A stretch of 64,000 bases of DNA from Haloferula rosea (GTDB lineage Bacteria > Verrucomicrobiota > Verrucomicrobiia > Verrucomicrobiales > Akkermansiaceae), in the NCBI RefSeq assembly GCF_016595525.1, contig NZ_JAENII010000003.1:347956-411955 (forward strand), in the 5' to 3' direction. This document shows positions 17,955 to 26,865 of this stretch, one piece after another. The first letter of the stretch is position 1. Every line of letters begins with the position of its first letter. The notes under the pieces are model-generated. The model did not search any database, was not told the origin of the DNA, and saw only the letters and a program-made list of their open reading frames with translations. The translations under genes were made by a program, and so were the position numbers.

Positions 17955-19055
17955 GTGGCTGTCCTGCGCTCGCTCCTCTTCCTCTTCCTGCTTGGGCTTC
18001 CCCTGCGCGCCCATGTCGTCGAGCAATTCTACGTCAAAGTCCTGACCCAAACCGAGGGTTGGCAGCTCGAAGTCTTCTTCGACGTCGGCTATGCCAACCC
18101 CGACTGGCGCGGCGAACCGGACACCCCACAACCCACACGCGACTGGCTGCTCGCACGCACCCCTGCCGAGCACGCGGCATTCCGAGCCGAGACGGAAACC
18201 TACCTGCGCGACTGCATGGGCTTCAACGGCTCCGACGAACCGCTCGAAGTCGTTTACCGCTTTCCGGACTTCGACAGCACACCGCCCGATTTCCCCGAAC
18301 GACTCACCGGTGGCGCCTACTATCGGGTGCTGATCGAGCCAGCCACCGCCCTTCCTTTCGAAAGCCGGATCTGGATTGCACAAACCGACACCCCGGACTT
18401 CGTCCTCGAGGTGCCTGATGCATCGCTGGGAGACTCGGGCTTCGTCACCCTGTCACCCGGCGACTCCATGCCACTGCCGCGGGCGAACGAAACCGCCCCC
18501 GCCACCCGCGGCGCGCAGACCCACGCCTTCATCGAAGGATTCCGCCACGTCGTCCCTCTCGGCCTCGATCACATCCTCTTCATCCTCGCCCTCTTCCTGC
18601 TCCAGCGCTCGCTGCGCCCCCTGCTCTGGCAATCCCTGACCTTCACGGTCGCCCACACGGTCACGCTGGGATTGACCGCATCCGGGATCATCTCACCACC
18701 CGCCCAGTGGATCGAGCCCATCATCGCGCTCAGCATCGTCGCCCTCGCGGTTGAAAACCTCATCGTCAAGGAGCCCAGCCGCTGGCGCTACCTCATGGTC
18801 TTCCTCTTCGGGCTGATCCACGGCATGGGCTTCGCCAATGCGCTGGCCTCCATCGTCAACGTAGGCGATGGCTTCCTGGCCCGCCTGGTGGCCGCCAACC
18901 TCGGCGTGGAATGCGCCCAGGTCGCCATCCTCGCGGCCGCGTGGCTGCTGACCATCGGCTGGCACCGGAAATCCAGCTACGACCGGCTACGCGCGGGAGC
19001 CAATATCGCCATCGCAGGCATCGCGCTGATCTGGTTCGTCCAGCGCATCGCCTGA
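17955..19055 (+). CDS. HupE/UreJ_2-family membrane protein
   Basis: A 366-residue protein starting with GTG at 17955. It has a signal sequence ending near RAH, an extracytoplasmic domain to about residue 190, then six hydrophobic segments. The membrane half carries the family hallmarks: GFRHVVPLGLDHILFILALF, FTVAHTVTLGL, VALAVENL and GLIHGMGFA. Members of PF13795 are related to HupE and UreJ, which have been linked to nickel transport, but their actual substrate is mostly unproven. The histidine-containing membrane motifs fit metal handling. No urease or hydrogenase gene is nearby. Confidence 0.85.
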   Translation: MAVLRSLLFLFLLGLPLRAHVVEQFYVKVLTQTEGWQLEVFFDVGYANPDWRGEPDTPQPTRDWLLARTPAEHAAFRAETETYLRDCMGFNGSDEPLEVVYRFPDFDSTPPDFPERLTGGAYYRVLIEPATALPFESRIWIAQTDTPDFVLEVPDASLGDSGFVTLSPGDSMPLPRANETAPATRGAQTHAFIEGFRHVVPLGLDHILFILALFLLQRSLRPLLWQSLTFTVAHTVTLGLTASGIISPPAQWIEPIIALSIVALAVENLIVKEPSRWRYLMVFLFGLIHGMGFANALASIVNVGDGFLARLVAANLGVECAQVAILAAAWLLTIGWHRKSSYDRLRAGANIAIAGIALIWFVQRIA

Positions 19056-19062
19056 GCAGGGA

Positions 19063-19797
19063 TCAGGAACCCGGTGGATCCGTCGGCCGGCTGGGTGGTT
19101 GATTCAGCGGACGTGGCCGCGGACCGGTTCCGGCATCCCCACTCCGCTGCTGATCGACGATCGCACGCGCCATGGCCGACGCCAATTTGTCCCGGTAGCC
19201 CGGGTCGTTGCACAGCCGCGCTTCCGCGGCGTTGCTCAAGTATCCGCACTCGACCAGCACGCACGGCACGTCCGGGTTCCGAGTCAGTCGGAGGCGGCGC
19301 CGCTTCTTGCCGAGGTTCCCCGATTCTCCGGGCACGACCTTTTCCAGCTCGCGCTGGATCCGCGTCGCCAGACCGTGGCTGTCGACACGCCAATAATACG
19401 TTTCGGGCCCGCGGACATGGGAGGGACCCGAGTTGTAGTGGATGCTCACGAGAATCGCTCCATCCTTGCGGCTTGCCTTCACCACGCGATCGTCGAGGTC
19501 CACGAAGGTGTCCCCCTTGCGAATCAGAACCGTCTTCACCTTCCCCGAGAGCTTCCGCTGCAGGCGCTTGGCGGTATCAAGCGCAAGGTCCTTTTCCCGG
19601 GCCCCGGTGTGGCGGGACACAGCGCCCGGATCCCTCCCCCCGTGTCCTGCATCGATGATCACCGTCGTGAACCCCTGAGGCCCGGGCCGGTGGCCCCACT
19701 CATCACGCTTCCAACTCACGGTATTTCCACCACCACTGCTGCCGCAGCCCACCAGCAGGAAAGCCGTCGTCAGGATCAAAGCCAATCGCACCAACAT
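19063..19797 (-). CDS. N-acetylmuramoyl-L-alanine amidase lipoprotein (Amidase_3)
   Basis: A 244-residue peptidoglycan amidase. I chose the ATG at 19797 because it gives a lipoprotein signal ending LLVGC (Cys18); an upstream in-frame ATG at 19854 adds residues with no role. Zinc-site motifs are in place: IDAGHGGRDPGA (His52), REKDLALD (Glu68), SIHYNS and the catalytic-type VECGYLSN. The enzyme would cut the bond between MurNAc and the peptide stem during cell separation or wall turnover. It ends in a Pro-rich tail and has no AMIN or SPOR domain. It is convergent with the HupE-like gene (seven bases apart). Confidence 0.92.
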   Translation of the reverse strand: MLVRLALILTTAFLLVGCGSSGGGNTVSWKRDEWGHRPGPQGFTTVIIDAGHGGRDPGAVSRHTGAREKDLALDTAKRLQRKLSGKVKTVLIRKGDTFVDLDDRVVKASRKDGAILVSIHYNSGPSHVRGPETYYWRVDSHGLATRIQRELEKVVPGESGNLGKKRRRLRLTRNPDVPCVLVECGYLSNAAEARLCNDPGYRDKLASAMARAIVDQQRSGDAGTGPRPRPLNQPPSRPTDPPGS

Positions 19798-19971
19798 GCC
19801 TGCATGGCTAGCGCCTGAGCCAGCAACCTGCAAACCCTGAATCAGAACCGCCATGAGCCGCCGGCACCGACCCAGCAGAACACCGAAGCTCCCCTACCTC
19901 CTTCCCAAGGTGGAACGCGCAGCACGAAACTGGACTCTTTCCACACCGCCGATTGTCTGCATCATTTCCCC

Positions 19972-20433
19972 ATGCTCGTCCTTGTCACCATCGCGGCAGC
20001 CCTCTTGATCCTCAACTTCATCATTCAGTTGGGACTGGTGAGCACGTGCATCCACTACCTGATCTTCGCGGCGAAGAAGCGCCCACTGGGGGCCAGCCAA
20101 TGGGGGGACAACACGACTCTGGCCGTGATCCTCCTCATGGTCCTCGCCGCCCACTTGCTGCAGATCGCCCTCTGGGCCGTTTCCTTCATGTGGATCGGAG
20201 AATTCGAACTCTTCCGCGACGCCTTCTATCACTCGGCGGTCAACTTTGCCTCCCTCGGCTACGGAGACGTCGTGATGAGCGAGGAATGGCGCTTGCTTGG
20301 AGCCCTCGAAGCCGCTGCCGGTGTCATGATGTTCGGTGTCTCGGCCGCCCTGCTTTTTGCCATCCTGAGTAAATTGATCCGTGTTCAACTCGAAAAGCAC
20401 GGTCTGAACCTGAAAGCCGGATCGAGCGAATGA
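19972..20433 (+). CDS. Small ion channel (Ion_trans_2-type pore)
   Basis: A 153-residue membrane protein with a first hydrophobic helix (residues 1-25), a second (about 50-75), and a pore loop FASLGYGD followed by a final helix (about 110-135). The SLGYGD stretch resembles the potassium selectivity filter TxGYGD. No cytoplasmic RCK or nucleotide-binding domain is present, so gating is unclear. The stop codon overlaps the start of the next gene (ATGA at 20430-20433), showing translational coupling to a guanine deaminase, a pairing with no obvious functional link. Confidence 0.75.
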   Translation: MLVLVTIAAALLILNFIIQLGLVSTCIHYLIFAAKKRPLGASQWGDNTTLAVILLMVLAAHLLQIALWAVSFMWIGEFELFRDAFYHSAVNFASLGYGDVVMSEEWRLLGALEAAAGVMMFGVSAALLFAILSKLIRVQLEKHGLNLKAGSSE

Positions 20434-20900
20434 ACCCCGAGCCCTTCATGAGGCGGGCCATCGAACTCGCCCGCAATGGCATGCAACGCGGCGATGGTGG
20501 CCCCTTCGGCGCGGTGGTCGTGCGCGACGGCACCATCATCGGCGAAGGGTGGAATCGCGTGGTCGCCGACAATGATCCAACCGCTCATGGCGAAGTGACC
20601 GCCATCCGCGATGCCTGCACGAAACTGGGGAATTTCGACCTGACCGGATGCGAGATTCACACCACCGGCGAACCCTGCCCGATGTGCCTGGGCGCCATCC
20701 ACTGGGCACGAATCGGACGCATCTACTACGGTTTTCGCATCGAGGATGCCGCTCGCGGCGGCTTCGACGATCTGAAATTCTACGACACCTTCGCTCGGCC
20801 GGCCGGGGATTCTCCGATTCCCGCCTCCGAACTGCTGGCACAGGAAGCCAACCTGCTGATTGACGAATTCCTGAAGTCCGAGAACCGGAAGAATTACTGA
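20430..20900 (+). CDS. guaD: Guanine deaminase-type nucleoside/base deaminase
   Basis: A 156-residue cytidine-deaminase-fold enzyme. The zinc site reads AHGEV (His53, Glu55) and EPCPMC (Cys83, Cys86). The sequence follows Bacillus GuaD closely from the N-terminus (GGPFGAVVV, NDPTAHxEVTAIR, CLGAIHWAR) to FDDLKFYD, so guanine to xanthine is the best prediction. The usual HAE triad is HGE here, with glycine in place of alanine. This should be tolerated because the metal-binding and proton-shuttle residues are intact. It overlaps the channel gene by four bases. Confidence 0.88.
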   Translation: MNPEPFMRRAIELARNGMQRGDGGPFGAVVVRDGTIIGEGWNRVVADNDPTAHGEVTAIRDACTKLGNFDLTGCEIHTTGEPCPMCLGAIHWARIGRIYYGFRIEDAARGGFDDLKFYDTFARPAGDSPIPASELLAQEANLLIDEFLKSENRKNY

Positions 20901-20968
20901 GCCCCGAACGATGACTGAATTGTCCGGCCACCCTCATGTTCTGGGCCCTCAAAGACCAACTTGGGACA

Positions 20969-20992
20969 CTTGTCCCTGAAACGAGGGACAAG
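20969..20992. promoter_or_regulatory. Perfect inverted repeat upstream of the 21069 gene
   Basis: CTTGTCCCT, six-base spacer GAAACG, AGGGACAAG. It lies 77 bases before the start codon and 69 bases after the deaminase stop. No T-run follows it, so it looks more like an operator or RNA hairpin than a terminator. Confidence 0.5.
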
Positions 20993-21068
20993 ACAGGAAT
21001 CGGTTCCCTTGTATACACCTACCCTATCGCTTTGGCCCATCGAAGCACCACGAAACGTATCCTAAACC

Positions 21069-23438
21069 ATGAAAACCCACGAACCGACTCCTCGGTGGAC
21101 GTCCGGCCTACGGCCCCGTCGCACTCCGTCCCACCATTCTCGAATTTCACCCACCGTGGGCGCTGCGGCGCTCGCCTTGGGCATCATCTCAGCCCCCATG
21201 GCATCGGCGGAAGTCGTCGCCGGATGGGACACTTGGGACAGCGTTACGGCTCCCACCGTTTCCGTGGCCGCCACGGGCGTGACCGCCAGCGCAACCGCTT
21301 CTGCAGTTGGAGGAACACAAAACTGGTCCCTAGAAGGTGGCTCAAACGCAGGCCGCGGCTCCAGCGGTGACGGCACTTGGGGATCCTTTGCAGCGGGCGT
21401 TGCTGCAAGCTCGGAGACCGAGCTTTTCTCTTCGAACATCACCCTCACCAACGGCAAAACGGACGGAGAAATCACCTTCACCATCATCAACAATGGCGCG
21501 ACCGACCTTGACCTGAACGAGTTCAACTTCGACGCCTATGCTTTTCGTCCCAATGCCGCCCGCACTTACGCCCTGAACGTTCTGGCCGGTAGCGACATCA
21601 CCGTCGGCAATGTTTTCACTTCTACTGAAGACGAGATCACCAGCGTTGGCAGCGCCGGTGATCACACCGTCCACGATGAGATCGACATCGATCTCACCGG
21701 GCTACTAGATTCGACTCTTGAGGTCGGAGGAACCGCCATCATTCAGTTGGCCTTCTCAGACGGAACTGGCTCCGGCGGTGGCCACCACCTGTTCCTGGAC
21801 AACGTCGCGCTGACCACCGCGTCCTCGCTGACCGACAAATTGGTGATTACCTCGGCACCCGCCAGCGCCGATGCCGGGGCCGACTTCTCGGTCACTGTCG
21901 AAGCACAGAATGCGGGTGGAAGCCCCATCGCCGTGACTCAGGATACCACCGTCAGCCTGTCCTCTTCAGGCGAAGGGATCCTCGCTGGAGCCACCGGGAC
22001 CATCCTCACGGGCACCAGCTCGGTGGTCCTTGGCACCGTCTCTAGCGATGTGGCGGAAACCATCACGCTCACCGCAACCAGTACTGCAGGAGATCCATTC
22101 ATCCCCAGTGTCCCAAGCGCACCGATCGATATCCTTGCAGGTCCAGCCACGGACCTCTTCGTCGAAACTGCCGCCGATGGTAGCGGAGAAGCGGTAGGCC
22201 CGGTTTCCCTGCTTTTGGGAGCGACCATCGACGTCTTCGCGATCACTCGTGATGCCCTTGGAAACTTCGTCGCCAATGACCCTGCGGCCACCTTCACCCT
22301 CACCAACATCACGGGAGCAATTCTTCCAGAGGACTTGGTGGATAACCTGGATGGCAGCGCCAACTTCGAAGCCTTCGATGTCGGCACCTGCAACATTTCC
22401 GCGAGCTTGAGCGGCTTCACTGATGCGGAAAGCGGCCTGATCACCACCGAGGAATTGACCGCCAAGTGGGATCGCACCGGAGGAAATTCATCCTGGGATC
22501 TCGCAGCCAACTGGGTGGGTGATGTGTTGCCGGCATTCGACAACCAGACCGACCTCTTCCTCTACGACCCCATCGCCGACGATGAGGGCAAGGTGAACAC
22601 CTACATGGCCGCATCACGGACGATTCGTTCCTTGAACTACACGGCAGACGCCGACGCCAACTTCAACTTCCGCACCACCGTGAGTGGCACCACCGGCGCC
22701 GCCGATCTGATCTTCGATACGGATTCCCTCGTGGACCCCGCCGAACTCAATGTCGATGCTGATGCCACCGGCACCTTCAAGATCGGAAACGTCGCCAACG
22801 ATCCGGAGAGGGTTCACGGCGACGTGGTCCTTGAAGACGAACTCAAGGTCGTCCACCTCGGAAGCGGCACCGTCATCATCGATGCCAACATCCGTGACGG
22901 CGCAGCTTCTCATGGTATCACGCTCGATAGCACCAGCACCGGCACCGTGGATTTCCGCGGCACCAACAGCTTCACCGGAGCCACCAACGTCAACGGTGGT
23001 GTGCTGATCGTAAACGGCGGGTCCATCGACGACACTGCGTCGCTCTCCATCGATGGCGGCGTTGTCGACGTCGCTGCCGATGAGACCGTGGGTCAACTGA
23101 GCCTCGGAGGCGTGGTTCAACCCGATGGCATCTACGGAAGTTCCGCTTCCGCCGCCCCGGTCCCTGACGACGTGAACTTCTCCGGCACCGGAACCATCAC
23201 CGTGGGCACACCTCCAGTGGCCGAGACCATCGTCATCGACTCGATCACCAAGACGGGAACCAACGCGACCATCACCTTCACATCCTCCTCCAACGTGGAT
23301 GTGTATCGGTCCACCGACCTGATCAACTGGGGAACCGCGTATGCCACGAACCAACCTTCGGGTAGCTACACGGACACCTCCGCCAACGGCACCAAGCACT
23401 TCTATGTACTGGTTCCTACAGGGGACCCTGGCCCATGA
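21069..23438 (+). CDS. Secreted multidomain protein with module A and beta-strand repeats
   Basis: A 789-residue exported protein with a long signal peptide ending near MASA (residue 47). Residues of about 48-250 are module A, also found at 28686 and 51478. Two Ig/filamin-like domains follow (VITSAPASADAGADFSVTVEA, DLFVETAADGSGEAVG). Then comes an autotransporter-type repeat region beginning KWDRTGGNSSWDLAANW, with FTGATNVNGGVLIVNGGS. The last 70 residues are a short Ig-like end (NVDVYRSTDLINW). There is no PEP-CTERM or other anchor, and no catalytic motif. It probably binds or scaffolds outside the cell. Confidence 0.8.
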   Translation: MKTHEPTPRWTSGLRPRRTPSHHSRISPTVGAAALALGIISAPMASAEVVAGWDTWDSVTAPTVSVAATGVTASATASAVGGTQNWSLEGGSNAGRGSSGDGTWGSFAAGVAASSETELFSSNITLTNGKTDGEITFTIINNGATDLDLNEFNFDAYAFRPNAARTYALNVLAGSDITVGNVFTSTEDEITSVGSAGDHTVHDEIDIDLTGLLDSTLEVGGTAIIQLAFSDGTGSGGGHHLFLDNVALTTASSLTDKLVITSAPASADAGADFSVTVEAQNAGGSPIAVTQDTTVSLSSSGEGILAGATGTILTGTSSVVLGTVSSDVAETITLTATSTAGDPFIPSVPSAPIDILAGPATDLFVETAADGSGEAVGPVSLLLGATIDVFAITRDALGNFVANDPAATFTLTNITGAILPEDLVDNLDGSANFEAFDVGTCNISASLSGFTDAESGLITTEELTAKWDRTGGNSSWDLAANWVGDVLPAFDNQTDLFLYDPIADDEGKVNTYMAASRTIRSLNYTADADANFNFRTTVSGTTGAADLIFDTDSLVDPAELNVDADATGTFKIGNVANDPERVHGDVVLEDELKVVHLGSGTVIIDANIRDGAASHGITLDSTSTGTVDFRGTNSFTGATNVNGGVLIVNGGSIDDTASLSIDGGVVDVAADETVGQLSLGGVVQPDGIYGSSASAAPVPDDVNFSGTGTITVGTPPVAETIVIDSITKTGTNATITFTSSSNVDVYRSTDLINWGTAYATNQPSGSYTDTSANGTKHFYVLVPTGDPGP
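21213..21822 (+). repeat. Module A, copy 1
   Basis: About 200 residues starting VVAGWDTWDS and ending GGGHHLFLDNVAL. Shared landmarks with copies 2 and 3 are GRGSSGDGTWG, FRPNAxRxY, a Gly/Asp stretch before HD(E/D)IDIxLTGL, and the final HHLFLDN. Boundaries are approximate. Confidence 0.85.
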
Positions 23439-23481
23439 ATAAAACCAACTGAGGCTCCGTAGCTGATCTACGGCCCTTCCT

Positions 23482-23514
23482 TTCCGGCCCGGCGATTTTT
23501 CGTCCGGGCCGGAA
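23482..23514 (+). terminator. Strong hairpin after the 21069 gene
   Basis: An 11-base perfect stem, TTCCGGCCCGG with CCGGGCCGGAA, and an 11-base loop containing a T-run. A smaller hairpin (CCGTAG/CTACGG) lies just before it. There is little T-run after the stem, so it is only probably a terminator. Confidence 0.6.
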
Positions 23515-23673
23515 TTGCGTTCCACCCCCAGAACCATGCACACCGGCACCACCCAATCACCCGCTCTTTCCCATGGATCGAGACCTGCCGGGCGCCATCC
23601 CCTCCACCCCGAAGCCACTCGACTCAGCGGAAATCCACAGATCGAGAAGGAATTGACCGACAAGCTCCACGCC

Positions 23674-26600
23674 ATGTCCAGCCCGACCATGAAGCCCGCG
23701 AGAGTCTCAGCATGGCTTGCCATCTGCTGGATCTCCTCCCTGTGGATCATCCCCCTCGATGCAGAGGTATCCATCAGCAGGATCGGACAATCCCTCGTGC
23801 ACGACCGGGCACAGCCGCAGAACGTCTCGAAGCCACTCAATCTGCGCTCCCACCAGGACGACGCCATCACCAGCTTCAACGGCCACCAGTACTGCGTCTT
23901 CTATTCCTACGCCAATGCCAACACCGCCCAGCGGTTTGTCACCCTCGGGCGCCGGGCCCTTCCATCCGGCAGCTGGGAAACCATCGTATTCACCGACTAC
24001 ACCCAGACACGGAACGACCCCCACAATGTCATCGCCATTGGCATCTGCCCCGGAGATGGAACCATCCACCTCGCCTTTGACCATCACAACGAAGACCTGA
24101 ACTACCGGGTCTCGGTGCAGGGCCTCGCCACCAATCCGGGTTCTCACGCATGGGTCGCGAGCAAGTTCAATGCGGTTCGCGACAGCCTGCCCGGGCTGAG
24201 CTCCTCCGTCACCACCGGTTTCACCTACGCACGCTTCGCACCGAAACCCGATGGTGACCTCCTCCTCATCCGTCGGAAAGGCTCGGCCATCGCCGGGAAA
24301 AGCATGATCTACACCTACGATCAGAACGATCACGACTGGAGCAGCCACGGCGTCTACATCGACGGAACCCAGGTCCTCTACACCAACGACGCGGGCAACG
24401 ACACCAAGCTCAATGGCTACCTGAACGGCATCACCTACGGTGGCAACCGCCTCCATGCGAGTTGGGTGTGGCGGACGGAGGGACAGACTTCGAATCAGAA
24501 CTTTGATTTCATGTACGCCTACAGCGACGACCATGGAATCACGTGGCGGAACAACGCCGGCCAGATCGCCGGCACGACCAACAGCGACGCCATCACCTAT
24601 GACAATGATCCGCCGGTCAAAGTCCTCGACTACCCGGAAGGGACCGGCCTCGTGAACCAGGCGGGACAAGCGGTCGATGCCGCCGGCCGCGTCCATGTCG
24701 TCCAAAGGAAGAACGGAAAATTTCTCCACATCCATCGCGACACCAGCGGCACCTGGAACCAGAATCTCACCACCATCGACGGAGGGCGCCATAAGATCAC
24801 CACCGACCCATCCGGCAATGCCTACCTGATCACTTCGAGTGCGCGAATCTATGCCGCCACTCCAGAGAATGATTTCGATGACTGGAGCCTCGTCTACAGC
24901 GCCGACTCGGGGAACTTCGCCGGTGAACCGCTGTTCGACGAAGAGCGGATGAGGAACGAGGGCGTCCTGACCCTGCTGGTTGCCGAACCCGGTTCATCCC
25001 AGAACCTTCACACCCTCGATCTGCAGATCTCCCCCGTCAGCACCGGACCCATCCCCCAGGACGTTGACCTTCAGTCGTGGGAAGACCCGACCACATGGGA
25101 TCCGGACGGCACTCCCCATTTCAGCCGGCACTACACCACCACGATGCGCCTTCGCACACCCGGCACCACGGCCACCTTCCCCGGAGCCTCCCTCACCCTC
25201 TTCGACGGCGGCCAACTACAACTCCGCAACACCGGCACGGACGTCACCACGGTGGACACCCTCATCCTCGATGGTGGGAACATCTACGCCGGAACCGGGA
25301 GCAACGTCACCAGCATCCTCGACGGCGGCATCGACGTCGCTTCCGACTCCGAACTTCGCGGATACTGGAGCGGCACCAGCGGACGCAGCCTTCGCATCGA
25401 TTCTCAGATCGAAGGCAACGCCACCCTCACCAGCACTGCCTCGGATCCTGACTCATCGCACCAGCTCCTCATCACCCATCCTGCCAACACCTTCGCCGGC
25501 ACCTGGATCAGCGAAGCCGGCATTCTGGAATTCCAATCACCCGAGTCCATCGGCAGCGGCAGCATCGAAGTGAAGGAACATGGCTCACTGATCATCCATG
25601 GGGAGTGGGATGGAACCGCAACCGGGTCGACCCTGACCGTCGCCGACAGCCCGGAGGCACAGGTCCAACTCGGAGCAAACCACTGGGCCGTCACCGCACT
25701 GAACCTCGGCGACATCGCCATGCCCCACGGACACTACACCGCATCGGGCCTCAACTTGATCGCTTCCCATCCCGTATTTTCAGGATCCGGCTCCATCCGC
25801 GTCGGACCACCTCTCGCCGCCCTTCTGATCAGTCAACCCGAGGACGCCAGCGTCCGGGAGAACCCTGACGTCGTCGACCAATCCTCCACCACCACCCTGC
25901 TCGGCACCGGCGGATCCTCCCCTTGGGTCGATCGATGCACCGTATTCGTTTTCCGGCTACCGGACCTCGGAGACTCGGCCGACCCCTTCTTGACCAGTGC
26001 ATTGACCTTCAACTACCAGAGCAAGCAGGGTGACCTCTACAACAACGACCTCTACGCCGTCAGGGTCTCCACATCACCCGAGGTCCTTGCCTCCGACTAC
26101 TATGGTCAAACGAGCATCCTCGACCCCGGCGACGCGATCCGCCTTCAAAGCAACATTCTGACGAACAGCACACCCTTCGGCTTGGTGGAAACCTCAGCGA
26201 CGGGTAACGAAGCCCTCCGCGCTTTCCTGAACGATGCCTACGACGGGGGATCAGGTAGCGGGAAATATGTGCTTCTGAGGCTCAACAGCGCCGACCCCAA
26301 GGACGGCATCGACCGAGCAACCCTGACCATGTCGGAAGGAGGACAGCAGAGTCCCGTCGACACCCGCCCGCGCATTTCATTCACCGCCGAAGCAGACGCC
26401 TCCCCGCTCGAACTCTGGCGTTTCGAGCACTTCGGCACCACCGCCGGCCTCGGCCCGGCAGACGACGAGGCCGATGCCAATGGCGACGGAGAAAGCAATC
26501 TGTTGGAATTCGGCACGGGTCAGGACCCCCACGCATCGACCTTGGCCACAACCCCTCTCACAGACGCAGGAACGTCCCTCACCTTCTCCTTTGATCGCAG

Positions 26601-26805
26601 CCTCGATGCCATGGCCGAGGGGCTCACATTCACCGTCGTCTGGAGCGATACCCTGCTCGACGGCTCTTGGAGCGACGAAGGCGTGAGCCACACGGTCGCC
26701 GCAGAGAGCGAGGGAATGCAGCATATCGAAGCAAGCGTCCCGCCAAGCCCGCTCGGCCGCCGATTCGTCCGCCTTCAGGTTTCCTCGCCCCAACCCTCGA
26801 ATTAG
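23674..26805 (+). CDS. Putative polysaccharide lyase: BNR_4 propeller fused to beta-repeat region
   Basis: A 1043-residue secreted protein. ATG 23674 (or 23689) gives a signal peptide. Residues of about 40-450 form a BNR_4 beta propeller: DPHNVIAIGI, GTIHLAFDHHNEDLNYR, FTYARFAPKPDGDLLLIRR, YAYSDDHGITWRN. This fold includes ulvan lyases PL24 and PL25. His117, His137, Tyr185 and Arg201 have nearly the spacing I recall for the PL25 catalytic residues. The second half carries beta-strand repeats like those at 50.7-51.5 kb, a further beta sandwich, and a C-terminal calcium-type stretch (ADANGDGESNLLEFGTGQD) shared with the 48969 protein. The lyase activity and the substrate are inferred. The next gene, another propeller, lies 60 bases downstream. 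Confidence 0.75.
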   Translation: MSSPTMKPARVSAWLAICWISSLWIIPLDAEVSISRIGQSLVHDRAQPQNVSKPLNLRSHQDDAITSFNGHQYCVFYSYANANTAQRFVTLGRRALPSGSWETIVFTDYTQTRNDPHNVIAIGICPGDGTIHLAFDHHNEDLNYRVSVQGLATNPGSHAWVASKFNAVRDSLPGLSSSVTTGFTYARFAPKPDGDLLLIRRKGSAIAGKSMIYTYDQNDHDWSSHGVYIDGTQVLYTNDAGNDTKLNGYLNGITYGGNRLHASWVWRTEGQTSNQNFDFMYAYSDDHGITWRNNAGQIAGTTNSDAITYDNDPPVKVLDYPEGTGLVNQAGQAVDAAGRVHVVQRKNGKFLHIHRDTSGTWNQNLTTIDGGRHKITTDPSGNAYLITSSARIYAATPENDFDDWSLVYSADSGNFAGEPLFDEERMRNEGVLTLLVAEPGSSQNLHTLDLQISPVSTGPIPQDVDLQSWEDPTTWDPDGTPHFSRHYTTTMRLRTPGTTATFPGASLTLFDGGQLQLRNTGTDVTTVDTLILDGGNIYAGTGSNVTSILDGGIDVASDSELRGYWSGTSGRSLRIDSQIEGNATLTSTASDPDSSHQLLITHPANTFAGTWISEAGILEFQSPESIGSGSIEVKEHGSLIIHGEWDGTATGSTLTVADSPEAQVQLGANHWAVTALNLGDIAMPHGHYTASGLNLIASHPVFSGSGSIRVGPPLAALLISQPEDASVRENPDVVDQSSTTTLLGTGGSSPWVDRCTVFVFRLPDLGDSADPFLTSALTFNYQSKQGDLYNNDLYAVRVSTSPEVLASDYYGQTSILDPGDAIRLQSNILTNSTPFGLVETSATGNEALRAFLNDAYDGGSGSGKYVLLRLNSADPKDGIDRATLTMSEGGQQSPVDTRPRISFTAEADASPLELWRFEHFGTTAGLGPADDEADANGDGESNLLEFGTGQDPHASTLATTPLTDAGTSLTFSFDRSLDAMAEGLTFTVVWSDTLLDGSWSDEGVSHTVAAESEGMQHIEASVPPSPLGRRFVRLQVSSPQPSN

Positions 26806-26865
26806 ATGTGCCCTTCTCCCTCGGTTCGTTCGTCCTCCAAATCCATCGGCACATCTTCCGAGAAC

